A stretch of DNA of 64,000 nucleotides, taken from the NCBI GenBank assembly GCA_964406945.1, contig CAYOTO010000003.1, positions 1 through 64,000 on the forward strand, in the 5' to 3' direction. The DNA comes from UBA2266 sp964406945 (GTDB lineage Bacteria; Planctomycetota; Phycisphaerae; Sedimentisphaerales; Anaerobacaceae). A program made the translations under genes and the position numbers. Positions 61,750 through 64,000 of this stretch are shown here, one piece after another. Within the stretch, counting starts at the first letter, position 1; the number at the start of each line of letters is the position of its first letter. The notes below the pieces were generated by a model. That model made no database searches, was not told the DNA's origin, and saw only the letters and a list, made by a program, of their open reading frames with translations.

Positions 61750-64000
61750 CTATCGTGAACCGCCCATGCAAATCACGCCACCGTCTCTGGTACACAGGTA
61801 TAAATGGCCGTAGGCGGCGGCCATACCATCGAAAATCGGCGGGCTTTTCATGTAATACTCGTTCAGTCTTTCGCCGTCCGCTGACGAAATCGCCATCAAT
61901 CTGCCGCCGCGGTCGGATTCCAGCGCTTCGGCCAGCGGATCGACCTGTGCCGGCTTTTTTGCCACTTCCCTGGTTTCGACGCTGGGACCGGCAACAAACA
62001 GAGTCGGACCTGCCAGGACCATCGCCCTTACCAGCAGCGGCAACCTTCGCGTCCAGTCCGTCTTGTTTTTATTGCCGGGCGTTTGACTGAACAGACGATA
62101 GAACGTCCAGCGGCTCTGGCCGTTTCTGATCGGGCCCCACACGCCGTCGGCGTCGATTCCCACGTGTGCACCGGGGATGTCATACTGGCTGCGGCCGAAG
62201 CCGAATACACGCCCGCCGCCGGTGACCAGCAATCTTCCGGCCGGAACCTTCTGCCCGGCTTTGGGCCAACCTCCCCAGCCGCTGCTCATTGAACTTCCGA
62301 TCTGCCAATAAGTCCGGTGCCACCACGAATCATCCAGAAAGCCCACCGAACTCCAAAGGTGATCGACGTTCGGCTTTTGCTGATTCAGATCGAGGTCGAA
62401 TCGGTTGCTCCGCATGAATATCGACTTTCCATCGGTTGACAAAACATCAGGAAGGTATCCACCGGATGCGAAGCCGCCGTCTCTGCGTTTCTTATCGACT
62501 TCCAACTTGATGGTTTTCAGCACCTTCCCGGTGGACACATCCAGTTTGTGCAGTCGCATCCCGCCGTCCAGGTAGCTGTTGCGACCTGCGACAAAATAGA
62601 CCGCGTCATCGATTACAAGCACGCTGCCCGAGACGGGCCACGGCGATTCGAGCTGGCCGTTTGCGATAATGCGTCTGTCCAGCGGCGCCGCTGCGAATTT
62701 CCATATAAGTGCCCCGTCTTTCGAACGCAGACAATATACCCGTCCGTCAGCCGATCCGAACAACACGCGGCCCCGATCCACAGTCGGTGGCGAATCAATT
62801 CGAGATCCCGCTGTGAAGGACCATATTTGTTCACCTTTCTCTGCGTCTAAGGCGTAAATCCGATGGTCATCTGTGCCTGCGACGAATAGCAAACCCTCGG
62901 CAATCACAGGGCTGCTCAGCTTGCCGCCGATTTTTGTCTCCCAGTCGACGGCCACTTTGGCCGGTACACCCACCGCTGTCGAAGCACTTCGAGAACAATT
63001 TCCGCGGTAGGTGGGCCAGGCGGCATTCTTATCTTCTTTGGTCGACTCGGGTTCGAAATCAGCGGCCGGGCCTTTGACCAGACGCTCACCGTCATCCAGG
63101 TCAGGCGGGTCCGTCCTGCTTGCGGATGCCAGTGCGAGAAATCCGGACTTGATCATATCCTGCACGTTGCACGCACACGAGTGAGGCGGAATATATATCA
63201 ATCCATTCGCAGGCATAACCCCATACTGGCAGATGCCGCGGACCCAGAAATTTGCAATCATGTCGCCGTCGTCCAGGTCGACGAATTCCAGTCCCCGTCG
63301 ACCGAGTATCAAATACTCGGTTGTCGCTTTAGCCCGATGACAGCGGGCGTGTCCGAATCTCGGCAGGACCTCCTGGTCCGCAGGTCGAGTCCAGCGAACC
63401 TCGCCGGTTCTCGGATCGCGACCTTTTGTAATTCCAGGATCATTGCCCCACGCATACCGGCCCGTCCATAAGAGTCCGTCAGCCAGCATTATGTCCACGG
63501 GTGCGTTGAATCCTTCATAAGCCGGGCAACTCCACATTTTTTCGCCGGTCCGGGCGTTCAGAGCGACCAGTTCACCCTGGATGCCGTCTCCTTTAATATA
63601 ATCATGGTAGCCGCCGCTAGGCATCCAAAGAAGCTCCCCGTCGGTGATTTCCGGCCTGCGATCGGCAGCAAATACTATGTCGCCTTGAACCACCACGGTG
63701 GGAGTGGACCACGCCAGTCTGCGTCTTTGCGTCGACCGAGCTGTTCGCCAGTTCAGTTCGCCCGTGGATGCATCGAGGCAGACAACGGCGTCAAGGTTCT
63801 GAAAGCAGATGCGTCCCTCATCGGCGGCCAAAGTAGAAGGCATCATATCTTTTGTATAAGATTCCGTGTTGCGCCACAGCACCTTGCCCGTTTCCGGGTC
63901 CACTGCCATAAGCTGCATATTGTGAGCAGGCGGCGTATACTTGTCGAACGGCGGGCTGTAGTGTTTCTGGCTCACGATCTCTCGGGCCTGCTCTGCCGGC
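61750..64000 (-). CDS. PQQ-like beta-propeller protein, N-terminus outside the window
   Basis: The minus-strand frame is open to the right edge and ends at 61750, giving at least 750 residues. It is homologous to the protein at 57,374: shared blocks include PRFGHARCHRAKATTEYLIL then GRRGLEFVDLDDGD, YGVMPANGLIYIPPHSCACN and the propeller units IYALDAEKGEQIWSFTAGS, VYCLRSKDGALIWKFAAAP and SGSVLVIDDAVYFVAGRNSY. The C-terminus GHLYLCTRDGGVICMGGSR closes the last blade. The missing N-terminal part may carry the methyltransferase-like module seen in its relative. It converges with the broken GH16 gene, leaving only 3 bases between stops. Confidence 0.82.
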   Translation of the reverse strand, partial: PAEQAREIVSQKHYSPPFDKYTPPAHNMQLMAVDPETGKVLWRNTESYTKDMMPSTLAADEGRICFQNLDAVVCLDASTGELNWRTARSTQRRRLAWSTPTVVVQGDIVFAADRRPEITDGELLWMPSGGYHDYIKGDGIQGELVALNARTGEKMWSCPAYEGFNAPVDIMLADGLLWTGRYAWGNDPGITKGRDPRTGEVRWTRPADQEVLPRFGHARCHRAKATTEYLILGRRGLEFVDLDDGDMIANFWVRGICQYGVMPANGLIYIPPHSCACNVQDMIKSGFLALASASRTDPPDLDDGERLVKGPAADFEPESTKEDKNAAWPTYRGNCSRSASTAVGVPAKVAVDWETKIGGKLSSPVIAEGLLFVAGTDDHRIYALDAEKGEQIWSFTAGSRIDSPPTVDRGRVLFGSADGRVYCLRSKDGALIWKFAAAPLDRRIIANGQLESPWPVSGSVLVIDDAVYFVAGRNSYLDGGMRLHKLDVSTGKVLKTIKLEVDKKRRDGGFASGGYLPDVLSTDGKSIFMRSNRFDLDLNQQKPNVDHLWSSVGFLDDSWWHRTYWQIGSSMSSGWGGWPKAGQKVPAGRLLVTGGGRVFGFGRSQYDIPGAHVGIDADGVWGPIRNGQSRWTFYRLFSQTPGNKNKTDWTRRLPLLVRAMVLAGPTLFVAGPSVETREVAKKPAQVDPLAEALESDRGGRLMAISSADGERLNEYYMKSPPIFDGMAAAYGHLYLCTRDGGVICMGGSR

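Overview
This is a GC-rich bacterial chromosome segment with 48 confident or likely protein genes, one tRNA and several broken genes. No 16S rRNA or other taxonomic marker is present. The best guess is a member of the Planctomycetota, probably a Phycisphaerae/Sedimentisphaerales-like anaerobe or facultative anaerobe. This is an inference from the gene set: PQQ-type beta-propeller secreted proteins with a methyltransferase-like N-terminus, a rhomboid with a zinc-ribbon tail, a DUF547 lipoprotein, a DUF1573 remnant, many secreted polysaccharide-active proteins without SusC/SusD, and anaerobe-type redox proteins.

Region 1 (1-14,056, all on +) is a tightly packed stress and efflux island. It opens with an ArsR-family repressor that has a visible palindromic operator. 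Next come a 50-aa Cys-rich protein overlapping the ArsR gene, a DsrE-like protein, an ABC-2 exporter pair and a MOT1-type sulfate/molybdate transporter. A CnrYXH-like signalling cassette follows: ECF sigma factor, zinc-finger anti-sigma factor and periplasmic metal-sensor-like protein. After it lie a 14-cysteine secreted protein, a split-Soret-cytochrome-like diheme protein, and a tripartite efflux system (outer-membrane factor, membrane-fusion protein, RND pump) with an exported methyltransferase gene inserted in it. Many stop/start overlaps (ATGA) point to co-transcription. The substrate is unknown; thiophilic metal or metalloid stress is the most natural reading. A dead helicase fragment lies just beyond the island.

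Region 2 (14.7-30.8 kb) is housekeeping and regulatory: a double-ACT protein, a STAS protein, RtcB RNA ligase, a DUF547 lipoprotein, MetK (followed by a possible structured RNA and a terminator), PurH, a beta-propeller protein, a DUF4097-like lipoprotein, and a second ECF sigma/anti-sigma pair followed by YbjQ, RDD and rhomboid membrane-associated genes. It ends with a DNA-repair-type radical SAM protein.

Region 3 (30.8-64.0 kb) is mainly secreted carbohydrate metabolism. A minus-strand operon encodes a LacZ-type beta-galactosidase lipoprotein, a 56-aa protein, a WbuC cupin, an SGNH hydrolase and a prolyl oligopeptidase. A plus-strand operon encodes two beta-helix proteins, a heparinase II/III-like protein and an alpha/beta hydrolase. 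There are also a probable alpha-helical-barrel carbohydrate enzyme, a GH16 gene interrupted by an in-frame TGA, and two large PQQ-propeller proteins facing each other around that GH16 gene. RecQ, tRNA-Arg(CCG), a glycerol-1-phosphate-dehydrogenase-like enzyme and a phosphoribosyltransferase are interspersed. The interval 38.4-40.0 kb holds gene debris and poorly recognisable ORFs.
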